From positions 992,001 through 1,056,000 of the forward strand of contig CAWGXZ010000004.1 of assembly GCA_963826695.1 (NCBI GenBank): a DNA stretch of 64,000 nt. The letters are read 5' to 3'. The translations under genes and the position numbers were made by a program. The notes below the pieces were generated by a model. It made no database searches, was not told the origin of the DNA, and saw only the letters and a program-made list of their open reading frames with translations. This DNA is from CAWGXZ01 sp963826695 (lineage in GTDB: Bacteria; Pseudomonadota; Gammaproteobacteria; Burkholderiales; Burkholderiaceae_C). Of this stretch, positions 52,403-62,124 are shown one piece after another; the stretch's first letter is position 1, and each line of letters begins with the position of its first letter.

Positions 52403-53215
52403 TCACCACACTTTCCACCAGGGGCGCGAGGCACGCTCCGCGCGCAACTGATTGCCCGGGAAGTTGCGCTCCAGAACGCGACGCGCGTCGTCGCGCAGGT
52501 CGGCGAGGCCGAGCGCGTCGTAGCTCTGCACCATCAGCTGCAGCGCTTCCTCGGTGGCTGGCGCCGTCTGGAACTCGGCGATCGTCTGCTGCGCCCGGTT
52601 GGCCGCGGCGACATACGCGCCGCGCCGGAAGTAGTAGCGCGCAACGTGCACTTCGTACGACGCAAGCGCATTGTTGATGTAGTCGACGCGGGCCCTGGCG
52701 TCGGGTGCGTAGCGCGATTGCGGATACTGCTCGACCAGCCGGCGGAAGGCCTGCAGTGAATCGCGCGAGGCCTGCTGATCGCGCTCCGACAGGTCCTGCC
52801 GCGCCAGGCTGCCGAGCAGACCGAGGTTGTCGTTGAAATTGATCAGCGCCTGCAGGTAGAGCGCGTAGTCGATCGCCGGACTTGCAGGATGGAGCTTGAT
52901 GAATCGTTCGATGGTCGACAGCGCCTGCGTGCGCTCGCCGGCCCGGTACATCGCATAGGCGCGTTCGAGTTGCGCCTGCTGCGACATCAGCGTTCCGGTG
53001 GCGCGCCCTTCGAGCTTCTCGAACAGGCCGTTGGCCCGCTCGAAGTTGTTGGCATCCAGTTCCTGCTTGGCTTCTGAATACAATTTCTCCGGGGTCCAGT
53101 TCGCCGTCTCGTCCTTCGGCGCTGCACAACCCGCAATGCACACGGCTGCAATTGCGCACTGCAACGCCCCCGCTGCGCCACCGCGCCCACCGAACTTCGC
53201 ACGCAACCCGTCCAT
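52403..53215 (-). CDS. bamD: Outer-membrane assembly lipoprotein BamD
   Basis: BamD is the essential TPR lipoprotein of the BAM complex that inserts beta-barrel proteins into the outer membrane. The 270-residue product has a signal with lipobox IAGC (lipidated C30) and then five TPR-like repeats (EKLYSEAKQELDANNFERA; QLERAYAMYRAGERTQAL; ALYLQALINFNDNLG). It ends WWKVW. The start at 53215 gives the correct signal. It is divergent from rluD with 38 bases between them, a conserved arrangement. Confidence 0.95.
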   Translation of the reverse strand: MDGLRAKFGGRGGAAGALQCAIAAVCIAGCAAPKDETANWTPEKLYSEAKQELDANNFERANGLFEKLEGRATGTLMSQQAQLERAYAMYRAGERTQALSTIERFIKLHPASPAIDYALYLQALINFNDNLGLLGSLARQDLSERDQQASRDSLQAFRRLVEQYPQSRYAPDARARVDYINNALASYEVHVARYYFRRGAYVAAANRAQQTIAEFQTAPATEEALQLMVQSYDALGLADLRDDARRVLERNFPGNQLRAERASRPWWKVW

Positions 53216-53253
53216 GTGTTGGGCACCGCAGGTGCGACGCCTTCCGGCTGTAA

Positions 53254-54237
53254 ATGAAGATCGATTATAGAAGTCCACCTCCCGGGGCCGAGACCGAGCC
53301 GGCCGCCCCGGACGCGGCCGCGGAGGACGTCGAATGCCGCACGCACCAGGTCGCCGATGCTCAGCACGGCGAGCGCATCGACAAGATCCTGGTGGCTGCC
53401 GCACCGGAGTTCTCGCGCAACCACCTGCAGTCGCTGATCGAGGAGGGGCGGGTGCAGGTCGACGGCGTGCGCGTGACCAGCGCCTCACGCCGGCTGCGCT
53501 GCGGTCAGCGCCTGGCGTTCGAGCTCTGGCCAACCGAGGAGAGCCGCGCATTTCGTGCCGAGGCGATGTCGCTTGCCATCGTCTATGAAGACGAGCACCT
53601 GCTGGTGCTCGACAAGCCTGCTGGTCGGGTCGTTCATCCTGCGGCGGGCAACTGGTCGGGAACCCTGCTCAACGGGCTGCTCGGGCACCACACCGTCGCG
53701 GCGACGCTGCCACGCGCCGGCATCGTGCACCGTCTCGACAAGGACACCTCCGGCCTGATGGTGGTTGGGAAGACGCTGACCGCGGTCACCGCGCTGAGTC
53801 GGGCGATCGCCGCACGGACGGTGCGCCGCGAATACCTGGCCATCGTCCATGGTGAACTGGCAGCCGCCGAAATGACCATCGAGGCGCCAATCGGCCGCGA
53901 CCCGGTCTCGCGGGTGCGCATGGCGGTCGTCGGCGGCGGCCGCCCCGCACGCACCGATGTCACGCGCATTGCCCGGGCGCAGGCCTGCACGGCGGTGCGC
54001 TGCCGGCTCCACACCGGCCGTACGCACCAGATCCGGGTCCACCTGGCGTCGCGTGGTCATCCATTGGTCGGCGATGCGGTGTACGGCGGCCGCCCGTTGC
54101 TCGGTATGGCGCGGCAGGCGCTGCACGCCACGCGCCTTGCATTCGAGCATCCGCTGGACGGCAGGCCGCTCTGCTTCGACACACTGCCGCCAGCCGATCT
54201 TGCGGCTGCCTGGGCGCAGGTCGTCGGCACGGCCTAA
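53254..54237 (+). CDS. rluD: 23S rRNA pseudouridine synthase RluD
   Basis: RluD makes pseudouridines 1911, 1915 and 1917 in helix 69 of 23S rRNA. The 327-residue protein has an S4 RNA-binding domain (ERIDKILVAAAPEFSRNHLQ, then LIEEGRVQVDGVRV) and the RluA-type catalytic domain. Its catalytic D162 lies in VHRLDKDTSGLMVV, with CRLHTGRTHQIRVHLA further on. The N-terminal 30 residues are acidic and loose. The usual downstream partner pgeF is elsewhere in the window; about 297 bases of apparent non-coding sequence follow. Confidence 0.95.
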   Translation: MKIDYRSPPPGAETEPAAPDAAAEDVECRTHQVADAQHGERIDKILVAAAPEFSRNHLQSLIEEGRVQVDGVRVTSASRRLRCGQRLAFELWPTEESRAFRAEAMSLAIVYEDEHLLVLDKPAGRVVHPAAGNWSGTLLNGLLGHHTVAATLPRAGIVHRLDKDTSGLMVVGKTLTAVTALSRAIAARTVRREYLAIVHGELAAAEMTIEAPIGRDPVSRVRMAVVGGGRPARTDVTRIARAQACTAVRCRLHTGRTHQIRVHLASRGHPLVGDAVYGGRPLLGMARQALHATRLAFEHPLDGRPLCFDTLPPADLAAAWAQVVGTA

Positions 54238-54270
54238 CGGCATGCGGGCCGGCGAACAACGGCTGCAGGC

Positions 54271-54276
54271 TACAAT
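54271..54276 (+). promoter_or_regulatory. -10-like box upstream of scpB
   Basis: TACAATCGGG lies in the rluD-scpB gap (54238-54534), which otherwise shows no gene or clear structure. If used, the scpB leader would be about 250 bases. No -35 is evident. Confidence 0.3.
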
Positions 54277-54534
54277 CGGGCACATCGGCATCGCGCCGCG
54301 GCTTCGAGAGGCTTTTTCAGTTCGCCTCGCCCAGCGCGCATGCCCGGCATCTGCAGTCGGCGCCCCGGTCTCTTGTTTGAGGGCCGCATCGCTGGCTGAC
54401 GGCCAGATGATTCGAACGTTCGCCGTGTGCAGCGTTCCTCAATTTCTCCGGCGCCTGTCGCGACCGGAACCACGCCAGAAGTCGGTTCGACCGACGCAAT
54501 CGCCGTGCACCGGCTGAGGATCGACAACGCACCC

Positions 54535-55179
54535 ATGAACAGCCCGGAGGCCCTGCGCGCCCTCGAAACGGCACTTCTGTGCAGTCGCGAGCCGCTGCCG
54601 ATCGGTGATCTGCGTGTGCTGCTCGCGGACGAGCCCGCGGCCGCTCACGTGGAAGGCCTGCTCGAGCAGCTTGCCGGCCAGTGGCAAGGGCGCGGCATCG
54701 AGCTGGTCGAGGTGGCGGGCGGCTGGCGCTTTCAAAGCCGCCCCGAGATGCGCCCCTGGCTGGACCGGTTGCAGCCGGAGAAGCCGCCCCGTTACTCGCG
54801 GGCGGTTCTGGAAACCTTGACGATCATTGCCTACCAGCAGCCGGTGACCCGGGGCGACATCGAGGACATTCGTGGCGTCACGGTTGCCACGCAAGTCATC
54901 CGCCAGCTCGAAGAGCGCGGCTGGATCGAGGTGGTCGGTCACCGCGAATCGCCAGGCCGCCCGGCGCTGCTGGGCACGACGCGGCGCTTTCTGGACGATC
55001 TTGGCTTGAGCCGCCTGGACGAGTTGCCGCTCGTCGAGGCGCCGGGTCGCGACTTGCCGCTTCGCTCGATCTCCCGCATCCCTGGCGCGGCCACCGCACC
55101 CGCGGCTGCCGACACGAATTCCCCCCCTTCTTCCCGAGAGACCGCGGCGGATGCCGCGACGATGGAACTTCATCTATGA
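54535..55179 (+). CDS. scpB: Segregation and condensation protein ScpB
   Basis: ScpB is the winged-helix partner of ScpA and Smc in chromosome condensation. The 214-residue protein shows the two winged-helix regions (EALRALETALLCSREPLPIG; PPRYSRAVLETLTIIAYQQP) and the signature VTRGDIEDIRGVTV followed by RQLEERGWIEVVGHRESPGR. The C-terminal 45 residues are Ala/Pro-rich and low in complexity. The ATG at 54535 fits the family N terminus; the frame continues upstream without homology. ScpA is not beside it in this window. Its stop overlaps the rluB start (ATGA). Confidence 0.92.
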   Translation: MNSPEALRALETALLCSREPLPIGDLRVLLADEPAAAHVEGLLEQLAGQWQGRGIELVEVAGGWRFQSRPEMRPWLDRLQPEKPPRYSRAVLETLTIIAYQQPVTRGDIEDIRGVTVATQVIRQLEERGWIEVVGHRESPGRPALLGTTRRFLDDLGLSRLDELPLVEAPGRDLPLRSISRIPGAATAPAAADTNSPPSSRETAADAATMELHL

Positions 55180-57248
55180 ACGACAACGCTGCCGATACGA
55201 GCGACATTCCACCGGCCGCTGATCCGGTTGCCGAAACGCCTGAACCCGAGGTGCGCAAGGCGCCGCGTCGCAAGCGCGTGCCAGCCCCTCCCATGAACGG
55301 TGCGGCTGCGGACGCAGAACCAGGCTCATCGGCTGTCGACGAGGCTGCGGCTGCGACAGAAACCCCGAAGGCGCCGCGTCGAAGGCGGGCGCCAGCGCGT
55401 TCTGCCGACGCGGTTGCCGCGGCAGAGCCTGCCGAGGAGGGCGCTGCGTCTTTCGCCGCCGAGCTGGACGCACAGCCGCTCGAGACGGGCATCGTTCCGG
55501 ACACGCCGCCGGCCGCTGCCGCACTCGAAGCAGAGGCCCAGGCGGGCGTCGCAGCCGCCGAGTCCGCACTCGAAGATGCACCGGGTTTGTCGGCAGAACC
55601 CGGTGCCCAGGTGGATTCGCCCCGGCCGGGGCGCAACCGCCGGCGTCGTGGTGGTCGGGGGCAGGTTGCAGTCGAGCCGACCGGCGAGGCCGCCGATTCG
55701 GCCGAGATGGGCGTGGACGTGGCGACCCTCGACAGTCTTGCCGGCGCGCAGGGCAATGACAACAGCGGTGACAGCGAGACAGAACGCGACGCCGACGCTG
55801 CCGTGTCGCCGCAGGTCGACATGCCGCTCGCCCTCGATCCGCAGCCCGCATCGGCACGTGCCGGCGATGTCTTCGCCGAGGTGCTTTCGGGTGCCTTCGA
55901 CGTCGCCGTCGAGGAGGTCGCTGTCGAGGCGCCGGTCGCGCACAAGCGCGTGCTGCTGCCCGAACCCGAGGCCCCCAAGCTGCACAAGGTGCTGGCGCAG
56001 GCGGGCGTCGGCTCGCGCCGCGACATGGAGCAGATGATCCTCGACGGGTTGATCACGGTCAACGGCGAGCCTGCCCACACCGGCCAGCGCATCTCCTTCG
56101 GCGACCAGATCGCGGTGCGCGGCAAGCCGGTGCGCGTGCGCATCGTTCCGCCGCCGCCGCGGATCATTGCCTATCACAAGCCTGCCGGCGAAGTCGTCAC
56201 CAACGACGACCCGCAGCACCGGCCGACGGTGTTTCGCCGCCTGCCGCGCCTGCAGCAGGGCAAATGGCAGGCGGTCGGCCGGCTCGACCTGAATACCGAG
56301 GGGCTGCTGCTGTTCACGAACTCGGGTGAGCTGGCCAACCAGCTGATGCATCCGCGCTTCGGTGTCGAGCGCGAGTACGCCGTGCGCGTGCTCGGTACGC
56401 TCGACAGCGAGGACAAGGCCATGCTCCTCGAAGGTGTGCAGATCGAAGGCCAGACCGCGGCATTCCGTTCGATCGAGGACGGCGGCGGCGAGGGCGCAAA
56501 CCGCTGGTACCGGGTGGTGATCGCCGAGGGTCGCAACCGCGAAGTGCGCAAGCTTTTCGCGGCTGTCGACCTGACGGTGAGCCGGCTGATCCGCATCCGC
56601 TATGGCAGCGTGGTGCTGCCGCGCGGCTTGCGGCGCGGCGTCTGGGTCGACCTCGACGACAACGATGTGCGCACGATCCGCCGGCTCGCTGGCGGGCCTG
56701 GCGCCGAAGCGCGGTCGGCTCCGGGCCAGCCGCCTGCGCGGGGCAAGAACCGCCGTGACGGGGGTCGGCGCGAGGGCGGGCCGGTTGCCGCCGAGCGCCC
56801 GCCGCGCGACGCGCGTCCGCCACGTCCGCAGCCGCAATTCGAAGGTCGCTCGCCCGAGGCGGCGCCAGCGCGCGCCCGCGACGATGCGATGGAAGACGAC
56901 TTCGATCCCTCGCGCATTCCCAACCCGCTCGAGCAGACCTTCGACAAGCGCTTCGTGCAGAACCCGCGCAGCCCCGCCGGCGGGCGTGGATTCGGCCGGG
57001 GCGGTGGCGGCTTCGGCGCCGGCGGCAGCGCGCCGCCGCCGGCAGTCAAGGGTGGCCCGAAAGAGCCCGACCCGCTGCAGACCTCGGTCGGCTACATCGG
57101 TGCCGATGCCTACCATCGCAAGTCGCGCGGGCCGGGTGGTGGTGGCGGCGGCTTCGGCGGGCCGCGAGGCGGCGGTCAGCGTGGCGGATCGGGCGGTGGC
57201 ATGGGCGGCGGCGGCAATGCAGGCGGTGGTGGGCGCCGCGGCCGCTGA
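55176..57248 (+). CDS. rluB: 23S rRNA pseudouridine synthase RluB with long disordered ends
   Basis: RluB makes pseudouridine 2605 in 23S rRNA. The enzyme core is near residues 268-510: the S4 domain LHKVLAQAGVGSRRDMEQMI and the catalytic domain with D371 in GRLDLNTEGLLLFTN and EGRNREVRKLF. At 690 residues it is far longer than the E. coli enzyme (about 290). About 265 N-terminal residues are Ala/Pro/Glu-rich with basic patches such as KAPRRKRVP. About 180 C-terminal residues are Arg/Gly-rich, ending in glycine runs. Such tails are common in betaproteobacterial RluB and may bind RNA. The start overlaps the scpB stop, so the two are translated together. Confidence 0.93.
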   Translation: MNDNAADTSDIPPAADPVAETPEPEVRKAPRRKRVPAPPMNGAAADAEPGSSAVDEAAAATETPKAPRRRRAPARSADAVAAAEPAEEGAASFAAELDAQPLETGIVPDTPPAAAALEAEAQAGVAAAESALEDAPGLSAEPGAQVDSPRPGRNRRRRGGRGQVAVEPTGEAADSAEMGVDVATLDSLAGAQGNDNSGDSETERDADAAVSPQVDMPLALDPQPASARAGDVFAEVLSGAFDVAVEEVAVEAPVAHKRVLLPEPEAPKLHKVLAQAGVGSRRDMEQMILDGLITVNGEPAHTGQRISFGDQIAVRGKPVRVRIVPPPPRIIAYHKPAGEVVTNDDPQHRPTVFRRLPRLQQGKWQAVGRLDLNTEGLLLFTNSGELANQLMHPRFGVEREYAVRVLGTLDSEDKAMLLEGVQIEGQTAAFRSIEDGGGEGANRWYRVVIAEGRNREVRKLFAAVDLTVSRLIRIRYGSVVLPRGLRRGVWVDLDDNDVRTIRRLAGGPGAEARSAPGQPPARGKNRRDGGRREGGPVAAERPPRDARPPRPQPQFEGRSPEAAPARARDDAMEDDFDPSRIPNPLEQTFDKRFVQNPRSPAGGRGFGRGGGGFGAGGSAPPPAVKGGPKEPDPLQTSVGYIGADAYHRKSRGPGGGGGGFGGPRGGGQRGGSGGGMGGGGNAGGGGRRGR

Positions 57249-57274
57249 GGCATTTACGGCGAATCGTCGAACGC

Positions 57275-57301
57275 TTGCGCCCGGGGTGAGCCGCATACAA
57301 T
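57275..57301 (+). promoter_or_regulatory. Candidate sigma-70 promoter for ndk
   Basis: TTGCGC (57275-57280) and TACAAT (57296-57301) are 15 bases apart, about 35 bases before the ndk start. The spacing is short of the ideal 17, so this is a moderate candidate. Confidence 0.42.
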
Positions 57302-57335
57302 CGCGGGCTTTGCCCAGCGCATACAGGAGAACTCC

Positions 57336-57761
57336 ATGGCAGTGCAACGCACGCTTTCGATCATCAAGCCCGACGCGGTTGCAAAGAACGTCATCGGGCA
57401 GATTTACAGCCGTTTCGAAGGCGCCGGGCTGAAGGTCATCGCTGCGCGGATGGCGCAGCTGTCGCTCGGCGACGCGCAGGCGTTCTATGCGGTGCACAGC
57501 GCGCGGCCGTTCTTCAACGACCTGGTGAAGTTCATGATTTCCGGCCCGGTGATGATCCAGGTGCTCGAGGGCGAAGACGCGATTGCGCGCCATCGCGACC
57601 TGATGGGCGCGACCGATCCGCGCAAGGCCGAGAAGGGCACCATCCGCGCCGACTTCGCCGACAGCATCGACGCCAATGCGGTGCACGGTTCGGATGCGCC
57701 GGAAACCGCCGGCGTGGAGATCGCCTTCTTCTTCCCGCAGATGCAGATCCACAGCCGTTGA
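57336..57761 (+). CDS. ndk: Nucleoside diphosphate kinase
   Basis: Ndk transfers the terminal phosphate of NTPs to NDPs through a phosphohistidine. The 141-residue protein has the normal family length, with TLSIIKPDAVAKNVIGQI at the start and the active histidine H117 in NAVHGSDAPETAGVEI. AGGAG lies 7-8 bases before the ATG. It opens the conserved ndk-rlmN-pilW-rodZ-ispG-hisS run; rlmN starts 20 bases later. Confidence 0.97.
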   Translation: MAVQRTLSIIKPDAVAKNVIGQIYSRFEGAGLKVIAARMAQLSLGDAQAFYAVHSARPFFNDLVKFMISGPVMIQVLEGEDAIARHRDLMGATDPRKAEKGTIRADFADSIDANAVHGSDAPETAGVEIAFFFPQMQIHSR

Positions 57762-57781
57762 GTGGCGTGACGGTCTGACCG

Positions 57782-58960
57782 ATGGCGCTGCAGAACCTGC
57801 TCGATTTCGACCTGGACGGCCTGGCCGCCTGGTGCGAGGGGCTGGGCGAAAAGCGCTTTCGGGCGACCCAGCTCTTCCGCTGGATCCACCAGCGCGGCGA
57901 GGCCGATTTCGGGCGCATGAGCGATCTCGCGCGGCCACTGCGGGAAAAGCTGCAAACCGCTGCCCATGTGGTGGCGCCGACGGTTGCCACGACCCAGGCT
58001 TCGGCAGACGGCACCGTCAAATGGTTGTTTTCGGTCGGCGGTGGCGACGCGGTGGAGACGGTGTTCATCCCGGAGTCGGGCCGCGGCACGCTGTGTATCT
58101 CTTCGCAGGCGGGCTGTGCCGTCGGCTGCCGCTTCTGCTCGACGGGGCATCAGGGATTCAGCCGCAACCTGAGCACCGCGGAGATCGTCGGCCAGCTCTG
58201 GTTTGCCGAGCATGCGCTGCGCCAGCGCCTGCAGCTCGCGCCCGGCGAACGCGCCGTGAGCAACGTGGTGATGATGGGCATGGGCGAGCCGCTGCAGAAC
58301 TACGCGGCGCTGCTGCCGGCACTGCGGGTGATGCTCGACGATCACGGCTACGGCCTGTCGCGCCGCCGGGTGACGGTGTCGACCTCGGGCGTGGTGCCGA
58401 TGATCGAGCGGTTGCGCGACGACTGCCCGGTCGCGCTCGCGGTTTCGCTGCACGCGCCGGCGGACCTGCTGCGCGACGAGCTGGTGCCGCTGAACCGCAA
58501 GTACCCGATCGCCGAACTGCTCGGCGCCTGCCAGCGCTATCTCGAGCGTGCGCCGCGCGACTTCATTACCTTCGAGTACTGCATGCTCGACGGTGTCAAC
58601 GACACGCCCGAGCATGCCCGGCAGCTGATTGCGCTGACGCAGGGGCACGGCGTCGACGGTTCGGCGGTACCGCGCGTCGCCTGCAAGATCAACCTGATTC
58701 CCTTCAACCCCTTCCCGCAGTCGGGGCTGGTGCGCTCGCCCGATGAGCGGGTGCGGCACTTCGCACGCATCCTCAGCGACGGCGGGTTGGTCACGACGGT
58801 GCGCAAGACGCGCGGCGACGACATCGATGCCGCATGCGGCCAGCTGGCTGGCGAAGTGCAGGACCGCACGCGCCTGGCGCAGCGCACTGCCGGCCGTGCG
58901 CCGATTCGCATCCACCGCGAGGCCGCAGACCCGGCGCCGACACACCGGGTCGCGCCATGA
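57782..58960 (+). CDS. rlmN: Dual-specificity RNA methyltransferase RlmN
   Basis: RlmN is a radical-SAM enzyme that methylates C2 of A2503 in 23S rRNA and A37 of some tRNAs. The 392-residue protein has the CX3CX2C cluster motif at C112, C116 and C119 (GCAVGCRFCSTGHQG), the MGMGEPLQNY motif and the CKINLIPFNPFP block with a conserved cysteine. The last residues after about 365 are loose and Arg-rich. Its stop overlaps the pilW start as ATGA. Confidence 0.96.
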   Translation: MALQNLLDFDLDGLAAWCEGLGEKRFRATQLFRWIHQRGEADFGRMSDLARPLREKLQTAAHVVAPTVATTQASADGTVKWLFSVGGGDAVETVFIPESGRGTLCISSQAGCAVGCRFCSTGHQGFSRNLSTAEIVGQLWFAEHALRQRLQLAPGERAVSNVVMMGMGEPLQNYAALLPALRVMLDDHGYGLSRRRVTVSTSGVVPMIERLRDDCPVALAVSLHAPADLLRDELVPLNRKYPIAELLGACQRYLERAPRDFITFEYCMLDGVNDTPEHARQLIALTQGHGVDGSAVPRVACKINLIPFNPFPQSGLVRSPDERVRHFARILSDGGLVTTVRKTRGDDIDAACGQLAGEVQDRTRLAQRTAGRAPIRIHREAADPAPTHRVAP

Positions 58961-59820
58961 CGATCGTCGCGACTGCGGTGACGCGGCGCCCGCCGGCGCG
59001 GCCCGGTCTCGCCAACCGCTCGCTTGCCACCGTCCTGACGGCCCTGCTGCTGCAGGGCTGCACCACGACCACGCGCACGTCGAGCGCGCCGATCACCGCT
59101 GCCGATTCGACGAAGGACCTCGTCACGGCCTCGGACGAGCCCGATGCCGACCGCCGCGCCCGGGTCCGCCTCGAGCTGGCGGGTGCCTATTTCGGACGCG
59201 GCCAGTTGACGACCGCGCTCGACGAGGTCAAGCTGGCCATTGCGGCCAACCCGCTGCTGGCGCCGGCTTTCAACCTGCGCGGCCTGATCTATGCCAGCCT
59301 GGGCGAGCATCGATTCGCCGAGGAAAGCTTCCGCCGCGCCCTGCAGCTCGACCCGCGCGACGCCGACTCGATGCAGAACTATGGCTGGTACCTTTGCCAG
59401 TTGCAGCGCTACGACGAAGCCCAGCAGCAGTTCGCGCGTGCGCTCGCGGCGCCGCAGTACACCGACGCGGCGCGGACCCTGCTGACGCAGGGGATCTGCC
59501 ATGCGCGGCAGAAGCAACTGCCGGCGGCCGAGACGAGTTTGCGCCGCGCCATTGCGCTCGAGCCGACCAATCCGAGCATCGCCGTCAATCTCGCCGACGT
59601 GCTCTACCAGCGCGGCGCCTTCGAAGGCGCGCGCGCGCTGATCCGGCCGCTGAATGCGAATCCGGACGTGTCGAACGCGCAGACGCTCTGGCTCGCCGCG
59701 CGGATCGAGCGCCGCCTCGGCAATTCCCAGGGCATCCAGGCCCTCGCCAAGCAGTTGCGGGACCGTTTCCCGCATGCGCCGGAAACCGCTGCACTCGATC
59801 GGGGACAGTTCGATGAATGA
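58957..59820 (+). CDS. pilW: Type IV pilus biogenesis lipoprotein PilW (PilF)
   Basis: PilW/PilF is an outer-membrane TPR lipoprotein that helps the PilQ secretin assemble. The 287-residue protein has a signal with lipobox LLQGC (lipidated C35) and about six TPR units (VRLELAGAYFGRGQLTTALD; AFNLRGLIYASLGEHRFAEE; NYGWYLCQLQRYDEAQQQFA). The N-terminal extension before the hydrophobic part is longer than usual and basic. Start and stop overlap both neighbours (ATGA each), so rlmN, pilW and rodZ are translationally linked. Confidence 0.93.
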   Translation: MTIVATAVTRRPPARPGLANRSLATVLTALLLQGCTTTTRTSSAPITAADSTKDLVTASDEPDADRRARVRLELAGAYFGRGQLTTALDEVKLAIAANPLLAPAFNLRGLIYASLGEHRFAEESFRRALQLDPRDADSMQNYGWYLCQLQRYDEAQQQFARALAAPQYTDAARTLLTQGICHARQKQLPAAETSLRRAIALEPTNPSIAVNLADVLYQRGAFEGARALIRPLNANPDVSNAQTLWLAARIERRLGNSQGIQALAKQLRDRFPHAPETAALDRGQFDE

Positions 59821-60734
59821 GAAGACGACCGTCTGCGGCCGCCGCAGGTGGTGGCGCCGGTTCGGCGGGTGCGCAGCTGCGCAAGGCCCGCGAAGCCCAG
59901 CGGCTGCCGATCGAGGCGCTTGCAGCCGCCATCAAGGTGCCGCCGCAGAAGCTGAAGCTGCTCGAGGCCGACCGCTTCGTCGAACTGCCCGATCCGGCGT
60001 TTGCCCGGGCGCTCGCCCAGACCGTTGCCCGCTACCTGAAGATCGACCCGGCACCGGTGCTGGCGCTGCTGCCACCGGCCATCCCGAACCGGATGTCGAA
60101 CCTGACCGAAGGGCTCAACGAGCCCTTCCGCGAGCGTGCGCTCGACGGCTTCGCATGGAGCCGGCTCGCCAGCCCTTCGGTTTGGGCGCCGCTGCTGCTG
60201 CTGCTGCTGGCCGCCTGGCTTTACCTGGCGCCGCCCGAGCTGCTGAGCCGTCTCACCCGCTCGGCGCAAACCGTGGTGCGCGGCGCCGAGCCGGTGGGCA
60301 CGGCCGGCGATGCGGCCGGCGGTTCGGTCGTCACCGAAGTGCTGCGCACGCCGGGTGCGGCGGCGCCGCTGCAGCCTGGCGCGCCGATGGCCGTATCGGG
60401 TGAACCGGCGATACAGCCGGCCTTTCCCTCGGCAACGTCGAATACGCCGACCGCGTCGGTTGCGGCGTCCAGTGCACTGCCGAACAACCCGGCCGGAGCG
60501 GGTGTGCTGCAGGTCGAGGCGACTGGCGCCTCCTGGGTCGAGGTGGTCGATGCCGACAAGCGCTCGCTGATTGCGCGCAATGTCGCAGCCGGTGAAACTC
60601 TGCAGCTGGAGGGCGTGCCGCCGCTGCGCGTGAAGATCGGCAACGCCAACAGCGTCGCGCTTCGGTACAAGGGCGAGGCGGTCGATCTGGCGCCGGCGAC
60701 GCGCGGCAGCGTCGCGCGGCTGCGGCTGAACTGA
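59817..60734 (+). CDS. rodZ: Cell-shape protein RodZ (HTH and DUF4115)
   Basis: RodZ links MreB filaments to the cell wall machinery and sets rod shape. The 305-residue product has an N-terminal helix-turn-helix domain (LRKAREAQRLPIEALAAAIK, then LKLLEADRFVELPD) and one membrane segment (SVWAPLLLLLLAAWLYLAP). A Pro/Ala linker and the periplasmic DUF4115 domain follow (ASWVEVVDADKRSLIARNVA). The ATG at 59817 overlaps the pilW stop. Another ATG at 59813 opens MNEKTTV in a different frame and would need one base removed to reach the same domain; that N terminus looks more natural, so a small error here is possible. Confidence 0.9.
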   Translation: MRRRPSAAAAGGGAGSAGAQLRKAREAQRLPIEALAAAIKVPPQKLKLLEADRFVELPDPAFARALAQTVARYLKIDPAPVLALLPPAIPNRMSNLTEGLNEPFRERALDGFAWSRLASPSVWAPLLLLLLAAWLYLAPPELLSRLTRSAQTVVRGAEPVGTAGDAAGGSVVTEVLRTPGAAAPLQPGAPMAVSGEPAIQPAFPSATSNTPTASVAASSALPNNPAGAGVLQVEATGASWVEVVDADKRSLIARNVAAGETLQLEGVPPLRVKIGNANSVALRYKGEAVDLAPATRGSVARLRLN

Positions 60735-60751
60735 GCGGCTTGGAGGCGAGG

Positions 60752-62050
<1,299 letters not shown>

Positions 62051-62124
62051 TTGCCCGCGGCAGCTGCGCGCTGGCCGGCCTTTCCCGTTACCGAAAGGCG
62101 GCCGCTCGCGCCGCCGCAGCCAAG

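Noticed and set aside
59813..59830. Frameshift at the rodZ start
   Set aside because: The ATG at 59817 already opens the complete RodZ frame and overlaps the pilW stop like the other junctions, so no shift is required, though the alternative ATG at 59813 is noted.
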